Numbered from the stretch's first letter, positions 1 to 7,886 are shown. The stretch: 13,849 bases of DNA from Clostridia bacterium (GCA_024699005.1 JAILQN010000123.1:1-13849); one strand, 5' to 3'. Program-made: numbers and translations. The notes: a model not told the origin generated them from the letters alone.

Positions 1-971
1 AGCGAATATGTCAGATCGCCTAGCGGATTGCCTATTATAAGCACGGAGTCGCCGACCGCAAGCTTGTCGGAGTTCCCGAACACTGCAAAATTCAGATCCT
101 TCGCGTCGATTTTCAGTATGGCGAGATCGTTGCTTTGCTCATATCCCACAATTACCGCCTCGTACTGTTCTCCTCCGTATAGCGAGACGACGGTCGAGAG
201 ACTGCCCTCTATAACGTGATAGTTGGTAACTATATAGCCGTCGGCGGTGATAAGAAAGCCCGACCCGGTTGACGTTCCCAGCCTTGAACCGAAAAACGAG
301 GTGTTTACCGCCACCTGCGACGCGACGCCGACAACGGTATTGACGTATTTTGAGTAGATCTCACTTGCGGATAGACCGGGAGCGTTTGATGAAAGCGCCG
401 CCTGTGTTACGGGAGCGGCAGTCGTAGTGGGAGCGGAAGTCGTTTCGACGGTTTGCCTGATCGTTGTGTCGGATTCGGTCTCGTTCGTTTCTTTATACGT
501 GACTTCTGTCGTCGGCTGCGAAGCCGCGGTTTGCTCAAATACCGACGCCGTTGTCGTAGCGGCGGAAACCTCCGTTGTTTCGGATACAGGTATGTTCTGC
601 CCGGATATAAGACGGTAAGCGGTCATTCCGCCGAGGATGCCTCCGACAACAGCGGATATAACGCAAACTATTCCGATAACGGCTATGTGTTTTTTGCTCC
701 AGACCGAAGGAGCGGATTTGTCCTCCAAAGCCGATGCGGATGTGATATATATCTTCCCGCTTTCCTTTACGTCGCTGTCGGCGGAAGGGATTGCGTTTTT
801 CTCTGAAATATCGGGATCATGTTCCCGGGGTTCGGCTGCGTCGGATATAGAACCCGGTATTTCGGGTGGCATATCATAGTCGCTGGTCTGTATGCTTTCG
901 GCCTCGCCGTGCTCACTTTCGCGACCGTCGTTGCCGTTGCGGAGGATATCGACTTCATCATTATCGTTCAT
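1..971 (-). CDS. HtrA/DegP-like membrane-anchored serine protease (partial, 3' end outside window)
   Basis: Extracytoplasmic quality-control serine protease of the trypsin-like HtrA family. It is open to the left edge, so about 323 residues are visible. The order is an acidic, presumably cytoplasmic N-terminal segment (residues 1-94), one membrane helix (about 95-120, rich in V, I and G), a Ser/Thr-rich linker (about 122-192), then the protease domain from about 194. Catalytic His252 lies in TNYHVIEG and Asp282 in NDLAILKID; the following IGNPLG is also typical. The catalytic Ser (GNSGGPL) and any PDZ domain would lie beyond the window. The start is ATG at 971, preceded by GGAG at 980-983. 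The gene begins 39 bases after the rqcP stop and probably belongs to the same transcript. The family assignment is firm; the paralogue (HtrA, HtrB, DegP) cannot be resolved. Confidence 0.9.
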   Translation of the reverse strand, partial: MNDNDEVDILRNGNDGRESEHGEAESIQTSDYDMPPEIPGSISDAAEPREHDPDISEKNAIPSADSDVKESGKIYITSASALEDKSAPSVWSKKHIAVIGIVCVISAVVGGILGGMTAYRLISGQNIPVSETTEVSAATTTASVFEQTAASQPTTEVTYKETNETESDTTIRQTVETTSAPTTTAAPVTQAALSSNAPGLSASEIYSKYVNTVVGVASQVAVNTSFFGSRLGTSTGSGFLITADGYIVTNYHVIEGSLSTVVSLYGGEQYEAVIVGYEQSNDLAILKIDAKDLNFAVFGNSDKLAVGDSVLIIGNPLGDLTYS

Positions 972-1010
972 GACAGACGCTCCGGTAAGAATAATAATGA
1001 TCGGTTAAGG

Positions 1011-1250
1011 TCAGATGAGTTCGTACATAGACGACGCGTTTTCTTTGGTGGCGTATTCGGATATAGTAAGCACGCGCGCCCGAACGGTCTGAGAGCCCGC
1101 GCGGATCTCTATGACGTCGCCTTCCTTGACCTCATAGGAGGCGCGCTGGGTCTTACCGTTAACGTCGATATGCTTCGCGTCGCAAAGCTCGTTGGCAACG
1201 GTGCGGCGTTTAACAAGACGCGATACTTTAAGATACTTATCAAGACGCAT
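1011..1250 (-). CDS. rqcP: S4-domain RNA-binding protein RqcP (YabO/Hsp15-like)
   Basis: A 79-residue protein that is essentially one S4 RNA-binding domain. It starts MRLDKYLKVSRLVKRRTVA and continues with DVNGK and GDVIEI, the hallmark pattern of the YabO/RqcP family. In Bacillus subtilis RqcP binds obstructed 50S subunits and works with RqcH in adding C-terminal alanine tails during ribosome quality control. Its length matches the family. The ATG overlaps the stop of the upstream membrane-protein gene by one base (TAATG), which implies translational coupling. In B. subtilis the usual downstream genes are yabP, yabQ and divIC; here an HtrA protease gene follows instead. The function is transferred by homology. 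Confidence 0.92.
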   Translation of the reverse strand: MRLDKYLKVSRLVKRRTVANELCDAKHIDVNGKTQRASYEVKEGDVIEIRAGSQTVRARVLTISEYATKENASSMYELI

Positions 1251-1783
1251 TATTTAAACATTCCTTTGAATCTTTTTCGGACTTTTCCGTTATAAATTGC
1301 CATCATTTTAGTCAGCAGCCGGTCATAGATGAAAAAAGTAAGATTTCCGAGAACGGCGAGGACCGGGACAGTCCATACGCCGAAATCTCCGAGTCCCTCA
1401 ACGGGTATCAAAAAGACTTTGATTATCAGCAAATACGCAGCGGCTATCGAAATGTTGAATACGAGGAATTTGCAGATATATGCCGGAGCTTTTTTCAGTT
1501 TTAACTCGAATATACGCTTTACTATCGGATAGTAACCGAAAAACGCTGCATACATCATAGCGACTTCCTTATCCGGTATTATCATGAACGACAGTATGCT
1601 GACTGTGATATATGCGAGAAAGCTCCATCCCTTGCCTATCTCCTCGACCATTATCATAATGACGGCGCCGGCGATCATCGGCAGTACGTAGGTGAGGTTC
1701 GGTATCAGGGCGGAGAGAAGCATGACGGTCAGCGACAGGGCGGAGATTATTCCGCCGAGAGCGGTTTTGGCACTTTTACGCAT
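1250..1783 (-). CDS. Small multi-pass membrane protein (possibly ECF S-component-like)
   Basis: A 177-residue integral membrane protein with about five hydrophobic helices (roughly residues 8-28, 31-48, 54-68, 104-124 and 133-155). The C-terminus is basic and probably cytoplasmic (KVRKRFKGMFK). The N-terminal TALGGIISALSLTVML resembles the first helix of substrate-binding S components of energy-coupling-factor transporters, but no ligand motif can be named, so that is a weak inference. The ATG is set by GGAGG at 1789-1793 with a 5-base spacer, within the 12-base gap after the J-domain gene. It is coupled to rqcP by the one-base stop/start overlap. Its specific role is unknown. Confidence 0.8.
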   Translation of the reverse strand: MRKSAKTALGGIISALSLTVMLLSALIPNLTYVLPMIAGAVIMIMVEEIGKGWSFLAYITVSILSFMIIPDKEVAMMYAAFFGYYPIVKRIFELKLKKAPAYICKFLVFNISIAAAYLLIIKVFLIPVEGLGDFGVWTVPVLAVLGNLTFFIYDRLLTKMMAIYNGKVRKRFKGMFK

Positions 1784-1795
1784 TAGGCCCTCCGA

Positions 1796-2392
1796 TCAGA
1801 AAAACCGTCTGAGCAACCGGAAGACATAAAGCGCAGCGCTGATCCAGCCGAGGTATTTCAGGGCTTTTTTCCAGCTGTCGTCTTCGTTATCGGAACGCGA
1901 GAAGGAACGGCGGCTGCGAATATCCCTGTAGGCTTCCGAGAAATCGGGATCGTCGGGGTCTATACGCGTCGCTTCCGAAAAATGCGGCTCGGCTTCATCG
2001 GGTTTGTTCATGCCGAGAAGCGATCTTCCTTTCAGGTAATGCCATAAGGCGCCGCGATCGCTGAATGGGATATCGTCAAGCTTACGGTCCGCGCCGTAAA
2101 AATCGCCGTCGTCAAGCAGCCTGCCGATCTCGTCGTAAAGATAAGAGTAACGGTCGGATGACTTTTCCGCCGAATAGTAGTTCCTGCGGGCGTTGCCCTG
2201 AAGCCTTCGAAGATTTATGACGGTATCATACGCTTCGTCTAGCTCCTTCATTTCACGCGCGATATCGTCGGGCATCTCCCTACCGATATACTGCGACGCG
2301 CCCAGCGCCGCTGCTTTTTCGCGGTAGGCGGACCTGATTTGGGATTCGGATGCATCCGATGAAACACCGAGTATCTCGTACGGATTCTTCAA
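1796..2392 (-). CDS. Degenerate J-domain protein with TPR-like region and C-terminal membrane segment
   Basis: A 198-residue protein. It begins NPYEILGVSSDASESQIRSAYREKA, the helix I/II pattern of a DnaJ domain, and has the helix III/IV-like stretch EMKELDEAYDTV near residue 50. The HPD tripeptide that activates DnaK should lie near residues 30-33, but the sequence there reads LGAS, so ordinary DnaK stimulation is doubtful. Residues about 112-160 (LWHYLKGRSLLGMNKPDEAEP and after) look like one or two TPR units. Residues about 180-194 are hydrophobic and flanked by Arg/Lys, consistent with a tail anchor. The start codon is TTG, supported by a perfect AGGAGG at 2400-2405. It lies upstream of the membrane-protein and rqcP genes. 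The J-domain resemblance is clear; the client and partner are unknown. Confidence 0.82.
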   Translation of the reverse strand: MKNPYEILGVSSDASESQIRSAYREKAAALGASQYIGREMPDDIAREMKELDEAYDTVINLRRLQGNARRNYYSAEKSSDRYSYLYDEIGRLLDDGDFYGADRKLDDIPFSDRGALWHYLKGRSLLGMNKPDEAEPHFSEATRIDPDDPDFSEAYRDIRSRRSFSRSDNEDDSWKKALKYLGWISAALYVFRLLRRFF

Positions 2393-2399
2393 GATCCGC

Positions 2400-2405
2400 C
2401 CTCCT
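2400..2405 (-). promoter_or_regulatory. Ribosome binding site that fixes a TTG start
   Basis: A perfect AGGAGG on the minus strand lies 7 bases before TTG at 2390-2392 of the J-domain gene. No ATG or GTG is comparably placed. The next residues (KNPYEILGV) are the canonical beginning of a J domain, so TTG is the likely initiator. Confidence 0.8.
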
Positions 2406-2470
2406 TTTACGCTTAAGTGTCAAATCAATGATAACAAAACAATATTTACTAAAGGTTAAATCAACAGAAA

Positions 2471-3118
2471 TTATCTGTGAATATCCGTGAAGATCCCCGT
2501 TCTTCTGACGTTTACCGGAAGACCTTCATATCCGACTGCCGAGGAAAGGGCTTCAAAAAGCCTGAACGGATTGATATTGTTTTCATTTCCCGCGCCGACA
2601 TTGACAGATAGTAAAGGCTTTTCGGATGAGGTGTCGATATTCCATGAATAAATGCTTGCGGACAGATCGACCGTTTTTTTGACCGGATTCTTCCCTTTTT
2701 TGCCTTCCTTTTCAAAGGTAAGACCGCCTGTTTCAAGCCGTTCGGAAGCCGCGGAAACCGGATAATCAGCCGGGAGCGTGATGTCCCAGGCCGCGGATAC
2801 TATATCTTTTGTTTTGAAAGCAGGCTCCTCAAGGGCGGAAATCCACAGTCCCTCGGGAAGTTCATAAAGGTCCAGTCTGAGGAGATCGTCAGCAGAGACG
2901 TCGGACGTAAATCTCGTATCAAGTATATCGTCGACGCTTTCGGCGCCCAGGGGAAGCGGCAGCGCGAAATTAAGGTAAACTCTCGGATTGAAGCCCTCCG
3001 TGACCCACACCGGTATACCGGCGCGCCTGAACGCTCTTGTGAAGCAGCGGTACATGTCAAGATGCGAGATATATTTGACAGCGCCGAGTTTATTGAATCT
3101 AAGCCTTGCGTCTTGCAT
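2471..3118 (-). CDS. TIGR03936-family (DUF2344) radical-SAM-linked protein
   Basis: A 215-residue partner protein of the TIGR03960 radical SAM enzyme encoded just upstream. The N-terminus carries the family signature: LRFNKLGAVKYISHLD, then FTRAFRRAGIPVWVTEGFNPR and LPLPLGAES. The family is found next to, or fused with, TIGR03960 proteins, and its biochemical role is not established. GTG at 3121 and ATG at 3118 are both in frame behind GGAGG. I chose ATG because its 8-base spacing is better than 5. The gene overlaps the end of the radical SAM gene by 20 bases, so the two are translationally coupled. No RNase G or L21/L27 genes follow, as they often do elsewhere. Confidence 0.9.
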   Translation of the reverse strand: MQDARLRFNKLGAVKYISHLDMYRCFTRAFRRAGIPVWVTEGFNPRVYLNFALPLPLGAESVDDILDTRFTSDVSADDLLRLDLYELPEGLWISALEEPAFKTKDIVSAAWDITLPADYPVSAASERLETGGLTFEKEGKKGKNPVKKTVDLSASIYSWNIDTSSEKPLLSVNVGAGNENNINPFRLFEALSSAVGYEGLPVNVRRTGIFTDIHR

Positions 3119-4946
3119 CACAATGTCCTCCGTTCAGAGCGTCCGCTCCGCAGCCGCGGCAACCGAGACGGCAGTCCGGGGTTACCTCTCCTCTGTGCGC
3201 TTTTTGGTTTTCCGATATCAGAAATTCCTTGCGGATGCCTATATCCATGTGATCCCAGGGGAAGACCTCGTCATATTCCCTGACGCGGAAAGCGTAGAAA
3301 TCGGGATCGATCCTGTTCTTATCAAAGGCTGCCCTCCAGCGGACGGGATCGAAGCTTTCTCCCCAGGCGTCAAATTTGCAGCCGTTTTTCCATGCGTCCT
3401 CGATAACGTCAGAAAGCCTTCTGTCGCCGCGCGCGAAGACCGCCTCAAGGAAGCTCATATCCGAATTATTGAAGCTCACGGAGACTTTATTTGTATGCAG
3501 GGACTGAAGCAGCCCCTTCTGTCTGTGAAGTACCGTGTCGGGTGTGATCTGCGGTTCCCACTGGAAAGGCGTGAAGGGTTTCGGGACAAAGGTCGAAACG
3601 CCGGCGTTGATCTTTACGTACTTGCCCTTAGGTCTGTCTTTCATGCTGAAATACAGATCGACTACTTTTTCGCAAAGCTCGGATATTCCTTCTATATCCT
3701 CATCGGTCTCGGTGGGAAGTCCCAGCATGAAATACAGCTTGACAACGTTCCATCCGCCCGAAAAAGCCTCCTCGGCGGCGGATAGAACGTCGCTCTCCGT
3801 GACGTTTTTGTTGATGACGTCGCGTAGTCTCTGCGTGCCCGCTTCCGCGGCAAAGGTCAGACCGCTCTTTCTCACGCTGTTGAGTTTTGAGGCAAGAGCG
3901 GCGTTGAATCTGTCGGCTCTCATCGACGGCAGGGCGACGTTGACCTTCATTTCCTCCGCCCAGTCGAGCATATCGTCAAGCAGCTCGGGAAGCCTTGAAT
4001 AATCGGACGCAGAAAGTGAACAAAGCGATATTTCGTCATAGCCCGCGTTTTTGCAGATTGCTTTTGATTGACTGCTGATGACCTCCGGATTTTTTTCCCT
4101 CACCGGACGGTATATGAAACCCGCCTGACAGAATCTGCAGCCTCTGGTACAGCCTCTGAATATCTCGTGAACTCCCCTGTCCTGGACCGTTTCGATAAAC
4201 GGAACGACGAAATCGAGCGGATAATAGATATTGTCAAGATCCGAAACCACGCGTTTTTTAATTGTTGCGGGAGCTCCCTGCTTGGGCGTGACAGACTTAA
4301 CGGTATTGTCGGCGTTATATTCGACATTATAAAGAGAAGGAACGTAAATGCCCTTTATCTGAGAGGCTTTGACAAGAAATTCCTTTCGGGAAACTCCGTC
4401 CTTTTTGCAGGCTGCGTACAGATCGAGAAGCTCGCTTACGACCTCCTCTCCTTCGCCTAACATAAACAGGTCGAAGAAATCGGCTAACGGCTCGCTGTTG
4501 CAGACGCAGGGACCGCCGCCGATAATCAGCGGATGAGCGTCCGTTCTGTTCTCGGTCCGTGAAGGTATACGAGCAAGATCGAGCATGTTCAGGATGTTTG
4601 TGTAGCAAAGCTCGTATCCTATAGTAAAACCGATGATATCAAATACCGAAAGTTCGTCGCCCGATTCAAGCGCAAACAGCGGCATATCTCTCTGTCTGAG
4701 CTGCGCTTCCATATCTGCCGCGGGAGCGAATACCCTCTCGCACCAGGAATCTTCTCTGCTGTTTATAAGACCGTACAGTATCCTCATCCCGAGATGAGAC
4801 ATACCTATCTCGTACAGATCGGGAAAACAGAAAGCAAAGCGTATACCGACCGTCGAAGGGTCCTTTTTTACGCAGCCGACCTCCGTGCCGATATATCGCG
4901 CAGGCTTTTCGACAAGTGGGAGAACGGCGGATATGCGTTCATTCAT
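3099..4946 (-). CDS. B12-binding-like radical SAM protein (TIGR03960 family)
   Basis: A 615-residue protein. The order is an N-terminal Rossmann-like domain (about 20-170, including FPDLYEIGMSHLGMRILYG), a radical SAM core, and a C-terminal region with a further Cys cluster. The core has Cys266, Cys270 and Cys273 (CX3CX2C in FRGCTRGCRFCQAGF), which bind the 4Fe-4S cluster used to cleave S-adenosylmethionine. The tail motif CRLGCRGCG suggests a second metal site. No DxHxxG motif is visible in the N-terminal domain, so cobalamin binding is by family resemblance only. The substrate of the family is unknown; its frequent neighbours suggest a link to RNA or ribosome processing. An in-frame ATG at 5012 is rejected as the start because it lies inside the promoter. 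ATG at 4946 has AAAGGTG upstream and gives the usual family N-terminus (KPARYIGTE). Confidence 0.93.
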   Translation of the reverse strand: MNERISAVLPLVEKPARYIGTEVGCVKKDPSTVGIRFAFCFPDLYEIGMSHLGMRILYGLINSREDSWCERVFAPAADMEAQLRQRDMPLFALESGDELSVFDIIGFTIGYELCYTNILNMLDLARIPSRTENRTDAHPLIIGGGPCVCNSEPLADFFDLFMLGEGEEVVSELLDLYAACKKDGVSRKEFLVKASQIKGIYVPSLYNVEYNADNTVKSVTPKQGAPATIKKRVVSDLDNIYYPLDFVVPFIETVQDRGVHEIFRGCTRGCRFCQAGFIYRPVREKNPEVISSQSKAICKNAGYDEISLCSLSASDYSRLPELLDDMLDWAEEMKVNVALPSMRADRFNAALASKLNSVRKSGLTFAAEAGTQRLRDVINKNVTESDVLSAAEEAFSGGWNVVKLYFMLGLPTETDEDIEGISELCEKVVDLYFSMKDRPKGKYVKINAGVSTFVPKPFTPFQWEPQITPDTVLHRQKGLLQSLHTNKVSVSFNNSDMSFLEAVFARGDRRLSDVIEDAWKNGCKFDAWGESFDPVRWRAAFDKNRIDPDFYAFRVREYDEVFPWDHMDIGIRKEFLISENQKAHRGEVTPDCRLGCRGCGADALNGGHCDARRKA

Positions 4947-4983
4947 AAGACACCTTTTAAAGATTAAAAATGAATTTTTTATT

Positions 4984-5012
4984 ATTATACTGCTTATTGA
5001 TTTGATGGTCAA
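4984..5012 (-). promoter_or_regulatory. Sigma-A-type promoter of the radical SAM/DUF2344 operon
   Basis: On the minus strand, -35 TTGACC (5007-5012) and a perfect -10 TATAAT (4984-4989) are separated by 17 bases. The predicted transcript starts near 4977, leaving a leader of about 30 bases before ATG 4946. It is interleaved with the divergent promoter of the hydrolase gene. Confidence 0.82.
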
Positions 5013-5025
5013 GTTGTAGTATAAT
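4997..5025 (+). promoter_or_regulatory. Sigma-A-type promoter of the secreted hydrolase gene
   Basis: -35 TTGATT (4997-5002), a 17-base spacer and a perfect -10 TATAAT (5020-5025). The expected start is near 5032, about 28 bases before the ATG at 5060, which has AGGAGG at 5049-5054. Its spacer contains the -35 box of the minus-strand promoter. Confidence 0.82.
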
Positions 5026-5059
5026 AAAATATAATTCCCTACTGTTTTAGGAGGATAGT

Positions 5060-6601
5060 ATGCCCAAAAAAGTATTATCGATCCTTTTATCCGCGCTTAT
5101 GCTCGTCCTGCTTTTTGCTCCCGCTGCCGCCGCCGCGGACAGCGGATCGATCTACCCTGTTGTTTATCTGCAGGGCAAGGGCGATTTTCTTTACGATAAA
5201 GACGGCAATACCATCTTCCCCATACCGAAGGTGACGACCTCCTTTATCGAGAAAAAGGGCGCAAATCTTCTTTGGAAGTACAATTACGCCGCCAGAGTTT
5301 CCGGCTTCCAGTACGCCTGGGACGATTATACCAACTCTTTCATCGACGTTATGAAGGAGGTCTATGAGGACGTTGTGCCTAATGAAGACGGCAGCGTGAC
5401 CGACGGCTCCGGCGGAAACTTTTCATGGACCGTCGAAAGTCTGCGTGTACAGGAACCCGAGGAAAACGATCCCTACGGCGCGTTCGGTTTCAAGTATCAT
5501 TATGATTGGCGTCTTGATCCCCTTGAGGTAGCGGAAGGTCTGCACGATTTCATTCAGGACCTCAAGGAAGCCAAGGGCGTGAAGAAGGTCAACCTTATCG
5601 GCCGCTGCCTCGGCGCGAATATAGGTCTGGCGTATCTTTATAAGTACGGGGCGTCCGACATCAATATGTTCATAGATTACTGCGGCGTTATCAAAGGAAC
5701 GGACCTTATCGGTGAGGGTTTCTCCGGCAAGATCCATGTGAACGAAGTTGCTTTCAACGATTATATAGATAAGAATCTCGGCGGTATCAGCACTGCGAAC
5801 AATATGCTTGTCTGGGCGATCAAGCGCTTCAACGGCTCCGCTATGGCAAACAACGTCTTTGATAAAGTCGGCCCCAAGCTCATTCCCGGCATACTCAAGA
5901 CCGGATATGCCTATATGCCTTCGTACTGGTCGATGGTGAACGATAAGTATTATGAAGAGGCAAAAGCATTCATTTTCGGCGACGAGACTGAACGCTACTC
6001 TGTTCTTATCAAGAAGATCGACGATTATCATTACAACGTAATGAATCACGCCGAGGAGATACTTACGGACCTTGTCTCTAAGGGTATGAAAATAGCTATA
6101 GTCAGCAAGTACGGTGTATCCACGATGCCGATCATCGAGGATTACGATCAGGTTTCCGACGGCACCGTTTCGGTAACCAGTTCCACCTTCGGCGCGACCA
6201 CTTCAAAAGCAAGCGAAAGTCTGCCCGCCGATTATCTCAACAGGGCGGCGTTCAACGGCACCTACAGGTACATATCCGCCGACCGTCAGATAGATTGTTC
6301 TACCTGCCTGTTCCCGCAGTATACCTGGTGCGTCAGGGGTCTCAGGCATACGGAATTCCCCGCGGGGATCAACCGGCTCTGCAAATATCTGTTCAGCTGC
6401 TCAAAACAGCCCACTGTTTTTGACAACAACGGTTATACCCAGTATCTGTACTACGATGATGCGACCGACATGCTGACCAATATGCCCGTCATTCCCAAAA
6501 CCACATCGTCTGCTTCGGAATTCTCGGCGATATACGTTTATCTTCAGAATGTGTTTTATATCGTTTCAAGGGTTTATCACCTGATCGCCCGTACATTCTG
6601 A
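5060..6601 (+). CDS. Secreted lipase-like alpha/beta hydrolase with Cys in the nucleophile elbow
   Basis: A 513-residue exported protein. The signal peptide is residues 1 to about 26 (PKKVLSILLSALMLVLLFAP, then an Ala-rich AxA cleavage region). The mature part starts with YPVVYLQGKGD, the first strand and oxyanion region of lipase/LCAT-type alpha/beta hydrolases, and has FKYHYDWRLDPLEVA, like the YDWR motif of LCAT-like lipases. The elbow after strand VNLIG reads GRCLG, placing Cys183 where GxSxG lipases have Ser. Asp367 (VSDGTVS) and His430 (LRHTEFP) are good candidates to complete a triad. Residues about 488-513 form a hydrophobic, aromatic helix at the very C-terminus. The gene has its own promoter and terminator. 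Fold assignment is fairly sure. The substrate is unknown, and activity is uncertain because of the Ser-to-Cys change. Confidence 0.82.
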   Translation: MPKKVLSILLSALMLVLLFAPAAAAADSGSIYPVVYLQGKGDFLYDKDGNTIFPIPKVTTSFIEKKGANLLWKYNYAARVSGFQYAWDDYTNSFIDVMKEVYEDVVPNEDGSVTDGSGGNFSWTVESLRVQEPEENDPYGAFGFKYHYDWRLDPLEVAEGLHDFIQDLKEAKGVKKVNLIGRCLGANIGLAYLYKYGASDINMFIDYCGVIKGTDLIGEGFSGKIHVNEVAFNDYIDKNLGGISTANNMLVWAIKRFNGSAMANNVFDKVGPKLIPGILKTGYAYMPSYWSMVNDKYYEEAKAFIFGDETERYSVLIKKIDDYHYNVMNHAEEILTDLVSKGMKIAIVSKYGVSTMPIIEDYDQVSDGTVSVTSSTFGATTSKASESLPADYLNRAAFNGTYRYISADRQIDCSTCLFPQYTWCVRGLRHTEFPAGINRLCKYLFSCSKQPTVFDNNGYTQYLYYDDATDMLTNMPVIPKTTSSASEFSAIYVYLQNVFYIVSRVYHLIARTF

Positions 6602-6635
6602 ACTGTCAATTTCCCAATATGATAATACAACAGAA

Positions 6636-6668
6636 TTCGGCCTGTCGCAGAAGACAGGCCGGATTTTT
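6636..6668 (+). terminator. Rho-independent terminator after the hydrolase gene
   Basis: Perfect stem GGCCTGTC (6639-6646) with GACAGGCC (6653-6660) and loop GCAGAA. The stem can be extended by C-G, T-G and T-A pairs outward, and is followed by TTTTT at 6664-6668. It lies 35 bases after the stop codon. Confidence 0.92.
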
Positions 6669-6701
6669 GTTGCTCTTATCCTTCCGATTGCCCGGAACTG
6701 A

Positions 6702-7883
6702 TCAGTCGAATTCAACGCCGAAGAAAGAAACGATCTTTTTGATCACGTCGACGATCATCATAAGACTTGAACGGACTTTTTCGAAGAATCCCTTCCATTC
6801 GGCCGCCTTGACTGCGTTGTTTTGAGTGACGGTCCCATCAACAGTTCCCTCGACAGTCACCGCGACCTGAAGAGCGTCACCGGAAACCAACCCGTCGTTC
6901 TGCGCCTGGACGGAGAAGACGTAATCTCCTCCTTCGCTTTCATCTACGGCAACAGTCCAGAGCCGGTCATTGTCGTCTATATCCTCGAAGGTGATATCCA
7001 GAAGCCCGGTGTCGATTATATTACCGTCGGTATCGCGCACTATCAGCGATTGTACGCCGACGCCTGTCCTTAACGTTGAGCAGTACCGTCCCTTCTTTGA
7101 ATATGACGTCATGTAATACTGATTGTCTGTACCTGATATTTTCTCGAAATAATAAGGAACAGCTCCGCTCGTGCTGTTTTCCGGCGTTCTGGCTATTACA
7201 TAGTACCTGTTCCTTGAGTCATAAACGATGCCCGAAGAAATGTAATACGTTTTGGAATCTACCGTAGCGGAGAGATAAAGAGGCTGCCGGTCGAATTCTG
7301 ACGCGTCCGAAACAAATCTGTCTTCGATCACTTCGGGGAGGTCGACGAGCGCGTAGACCGAAAAGCCCGTAGTTTCAAAGCTGATTGTGCGGCCCGTCAC
7401 CTCGCTGGGCAGGATCTCGGGTTCATTTCCGAAATGAACGACTCCGAGATCGGTCTCAGGAGAAGAAGCAAGGCGAACCTTTACCTCGACTGTCGAACCT
7501 TCGGCGGGCTGATATTTTACCGAACTGTCGTTTTTATCGGTGATGGAGATATCGAACAGTCGAACGACGTTTTCGTCATTCGCGCCGTATCCGAGAATAT
7601 CGCAAGCCCGCGACGCGTATGAGTCATAATACGCGTCGTCCTCTGCTATTGCGGCAGCTGAAAGCGCGGCGTCGTCGGGAATACCCGAGTCCGCGCCGTA
7701 GGGGGCCATTATCTGATACTTTTTGCCGTCCGCTCCGACACATACTGTACTGAGAGAGGTCGAACCGTCATCAAGAGCGGAAGCGCAGGTTGAACCGATC
7801 TGATTAAACACCATAGCGATAAGCAGAATAACGACGAAGAAGTACGTTATTCTGTTATGCAGGTGTTGTTTCCTGCCGGTCAT
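6702..7883 (-). CDS. Secreted multidomain surface-type protein, function unknown
   Basis: A 393-residue exported protein. The signal peptide has a long hydrophobic core (about residues 13-28) and a likely cleavage after CASA. Residues about 45-190 resemble modules of large clostridial surface proteins: YGADSGIPDDAALSAAAI, later VVHFGNEPEIL and ISFETTGFSVYALVD. Residues about 200-275 form a second module rich in Tyr (KTYYISSGIVYDSRNRYYVIA), followed by a beta-rich segment (about 275-350). The C-terminus (360-393, from AAEWKGFFEKVRSS) is an amphipathic helix. No LPXTG, SLH or dockerin is present. ATG at 7883 is chosen over GTG at 7892 because the GTG is part of the Shine-Dalgarno sequence. It is convergent with the hydrolase and divergent from the dockerin gene. 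No enzymatic motif is seen; a structural or adhesive role is a guess. Confidence 0.78.
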   Translation of the reverse strand: MTGRKQHLHNRITYFFVVILLIAMVFNQIGSTCASALDDGSTSLSTVCVGADGKKYQIMAPYGADSGIPDDAALSAAAIAEDDAYYDSYASRACDILGYGANDENVVRLFDISITDKNDSSVKYQPAEGSTVEVKVRLASSPETDLGVVHFGNEPEILPSEVTGRTISFETTGFSVYALVDLPEVIEDRFVSDASEFDRQPLYLSATVDSKTYYISSGIVYDSRNRYYVIARTPENSTSGAVPYYFEKISGTDNQYYMTSYSKKGRYCSTLRTGVGVQSLIVRDTDGNIIDTGLLDITFEDIDDNDRLWTVAVDESEGGDYVFSVQAQNDGLVSGDALQVAVTVEGTVDGTVTQNNAVKAAEWKGFFEKVRSSLMMIVDVIKKIVSFFGVEFD

Positions 7884-7886
7884 TTC

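Noticed and set aside
2988..3785. Long plus-strand open frame (265 codons) opposite the radical SAM and DUF2344 genes
   Set aside because: It is antisense to two firmly identified genes, shows no domain, and runs across their overlap; it is a codon-bias shadow.
4947..5012. N-terminal extension of the radical SAM protein from ATG 5012
   Set aside because: The codon lies inside the -35 box of the promoter, and the family N-terminus begins right after ATG 4946, which has its own ribosome binding site.
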